A stretch of 64,000 nt of DNA from Malachius bipustulatus. Lineage: Eukaryota > Arthropoda > Insecta > Coleoptera > Melyridae. Shown piece by piece: positions 62,205 through 64,000 of the stretch (position 1 is the first letter of the stretch; every line of letters begins with the position of its first letter). Under the pieces are notes generated by a model. That model saw nothing but the letters and a program-made list of their open reading frames with translations. It was not told the DNA's origin and did no database searches. The stretch is taken from contig OU342636.1 of NCBI GenBank assembly GCA_910589415.1, forward strand, positions 3,764,437-3,828,436, in the 5' to 3' direction. The position numbers and the translations under genes were made by a program.

Positions 62205-63024
62205 TCTTAACGGTTTTTTTCAAGTCATAATGAGCTAAAACTTTATCAGAGACTAACTCCCTCTTTACAAAATTAAATGCGTCCTCACATTTTTTATTCC
62301 AAGAAAACGTCACATCTTTCTTACACAATTCATAGAGAGGTTTCAATTTTATGGAAATACCAGGAACAAATTCGTGATAATAGTTAACCATACCACAGAA
62401 AGCTTTGATTTCAGTAACATTTTTAGGCCTTGGACAATCTACTATCCCCGAAATTTTATCAAAATCTTTCTTTAATCCTTTCGCCGAAATTTTATGCCCC
62501 AAATATGTTATGCTTTCCTGAAAAAATTTACACTTTTCTTTATTTAATCTTATTCCCGCTTTCTCCAATCTTTCAAACACTTTCTTTAAATTTCGAAAAT
62601 GTTCCTCCTCTGTCTCCCCCGTGACAAAAATATCATCAATGAAAATTACCACACTTGGAATTGCTACTAAAATTTGTTCTAGTATCAATTGAAAAATAAA
62701 GCAGGCCGGTTTTGTTCCAAAAGGTAACCTTTTTAACTTAAAAATACCTAAATCAGTGCTCCATGCTAATAACAAACCGGTCGCCTCATCAACTCTAAGT
62801 TGGTTATAGGCATCCTTGCAATCTAATTTAGAAAAATGTTTTCCATTTTGCAAAGTTGAAAAAATAGTGTGAATCAATGGCAGGGGATGGTTAACATCAG
62901 ACAAATACCGATTAATCGTGGCTTTATAATTAGCGCACAAACGAATACCTACCCCATTGGATTTCAATGCTACCACTAATGGAGTTCCCCATTGAGCCAT
63001 TTCAACTTTTTCAATCAATTCCAA
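62194..63024 (-). pseudogene. Gypsy reverse transcriptase domain
   Basis: Contains SKLDCKDAYNQLRVDE, LPFGTKPACFIFQLILEQIL, the polymerase motif IFIDDIFVTG and YLGHKISAKGLKKDFDK, then the connection region ITEIKAFCGMVNYYHEFVP-like. The Y of the usual YVDD/YIDD is F here, which is tolerated in some gypsy elements. Upstream it is cut by a T-run slip near 63043. Confidence 0.85.
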
Positions 63025-63510
63025 CTTAATAAGTCTTGAATTTTTTTTTTTTTACCTCATCCCTGTATGCGTAGGGAATTGGCCTGGGTTCACAAAAAAT
63101 AGGGGTCGCCTTTGGATCTACTTTCAATGTTATTTCAGAGTCCTTATAACAACCTAATTCGTTTCTGAACAAACTTTCAAATCTTTTTAATAAAATACCC
63201 CATTCGGACTTAATGTCTACTTTATCAATGAAAGTTGTCTCAAGACTCTGATTGCCCTTAAAATTTTCAGTATCAAATAGCCTGGCATATCAACCTCAAA
63301 CAAGTGTAACAGATCCCGGTCCAACAATAACCTACACCCCATTTCCACAATTACCAAGTCACACTCTTTGCCACACCCAGCAAACTCAAATTGACCTTAA
63401 CTTACCCTTGGTACGGATAATTGAACCATCATATGTTTTCAATCTCACCTGGGACTCTGACAATGGAATCTGTTTAAAGTGTTTCTTATACAATTCCCAT
63501 GGCATGCAGC
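63025..63510 (-). pseudogene. Gypsy protease-to-RT linker relic
   Basis: Minus-strand patches VEVDTWEGMSCMPWELYKK (protease active site, with DTW where DTG is expected), SQVRLKTYDGSIIRTKG and, nearer the RT, FCEPRPIPYAYRDEVKKKI, in different frames with stops between. The mutated active site alone would inactivate the protease. Confidence 0.6.
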
Positions 63511-63993
63511 TCATACCCTCCCAGGTGTCAACTTCCACCCTGAAAGATTTATCTCATTTAATAAAACATTTACAAAAAAAGGTTCAGTACGCCTTCTGTT
63601 GTCTAAATTGAACATTTCAACTTCCTCTTCTTCCACTGCGTTAATACTTGCTTTAAAAACTGCTTCGATGTGCCCCTTCTTTTTGCACCTTTTGCATTTA
63701 TAGGTTTTGAATTTACACCTACTAAAATTATAGTCGCTCTTGTGACAAGCGAAACATAGCACGTCTTTCCTGGAAACTTGCGAAGTAACTGCTCTCTCCC
63801 TTTTGGAAAATTCCGGAGTATTCCTCTTCTTATTTGGCTCAAACTTCTTAAAATTTTGTATTTTATTTACTTCTACTGTCCTTCGGGACTCCATCATTAC
63901 TGATTCCTTATTTAAAGCGATTTCATACAATTCATTCAATGATTTTGTCTCCGCCTCTTCACATAACCTATCAAGTATTGGGCCACTTTTCAA
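63511..63993 (-). pseudogene. Gypsy gag C-terminal region with damaged zinc knuckles
   Basis: Reads SGPILDRLCEEAETKSLNEL near the window edge, a basic stretch, then two CCHC-type knuckles. In the first, CFACHKSDYNFSRC, the expected His position is Tyr. In the second, CKRCKKKGHIEAVF, the last Cys is Phe. It ends EINLSGWKLTPGRV before the protease. The gag N-terminus lies outside the window. Confidence 0.7.
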
Positions 63994-64000
63994 TCCGGTA

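Larger units (their letters stand above)
60364..64000 (-). mobile_element. Decayed Ty3/gypsy element, internal region, cut by the window end
   Basis: On the minus strand the order from the window edge is gag zinc-knuckle region, protease relic, RT, RNase H, integrase and a C-terminal tail, then purine tract and 3' LTR. The gene is broken into at least five frames, mostly by single-base slips, several at homopolymer runs (62214-62220, 63043-63054). Its 5' LTR is outside the window. Confidence 0.85.

Overview
This is an AT-rich stretch of an animal nuclear genome, almost certainly an insect. The evidence is one eukaryotic host gene, BEL/Pao and Ty3/gypsy retrotransposons, LINEs, a tRNA-derived SINE, TA/TTAA/8-bp target duplications, and the GGTAGGTAGG-type interspersed motifs common in insect intergenic DNA. 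I lean towards a hemipteran or a beetle, but the sequence does not settle the order. The only host gene I can name is an intronless-looking SOSS complex subunit B homologue (42420-43025). A possible terminal exon lies at 22853-23155. Nearly everything else is transposable elements, many of them nested.

Layout. 0-6 kb: a 3.3-kb giant inverted repeat (1215-4502) carrying fragments of a transposon-associated gene, then an 849-bp hAT-type MITE with a perfect 8-bp target duplication. 6.1-20 kb: a 13.9-kb block bounded by 13-bp terminal repeats and minisatellites. Inside it lie several MITEs and a complete Ty3/gypsy-type retrotransposon (7824-15463) with identical 1340-bp LTRs and open gag and pol. 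20-23 kb: intergenic repeats. 23.2-30.9 kb: a BEL/Pao element on the minus strand with an intact 1877-codon Gag-Pol. Its 3' LTR is joined to a second, inverted, identical LTR through a primer-binding-site stub, while its own 5' LTR is truncated to 62 bp.

32-35.3 kb: a decayed LINE broken by a 399-bp MITE in its ORF and, in its 3' UTR, by a 1449-bp insertion (33670-35118). That insertion is built from 573-bp units carrying three identical, canonical type I hammerhead ribozymes and is flanked by a perfect 13-bp target duplication. This is the most interesting object in the window: a hammerhead-bearing, apparently non-autonomous retroelement (Penelope-like or retrozyme-like) with no coding sequence of its own.

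35.7-45.1 kb: GC-rich and palindromic MITEs, a BEL integrase relic, a long inverted-repeat element with another nested in it (both with 3-bp duplications), the SOSS-B gene, and a deleted IS630/Tc1-type element. 45.2-54.3 kb: a 9.07-kb DNA transposon encoding a DUF7869-like protein, split by a LINE with recognisable ORF1 (PHD plus CCHC fingers) and ORF2 (endonuclease-RT). 54.3-64 kb: a SINE, MITEs, then the 3' LTR and decayed pol/gag of a minus-strand Ty3/gypsy element that runs off the window. Its LTR is split by a 3.6-kb TA-flanked transposon whose transposase has DD82E spacing, and that transposon in turn carries a LINE fragment.

All coordinates and similarities were read by eye. Family names rest on motif recognition. 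Percent identities, copy numbers and activity were not measured.
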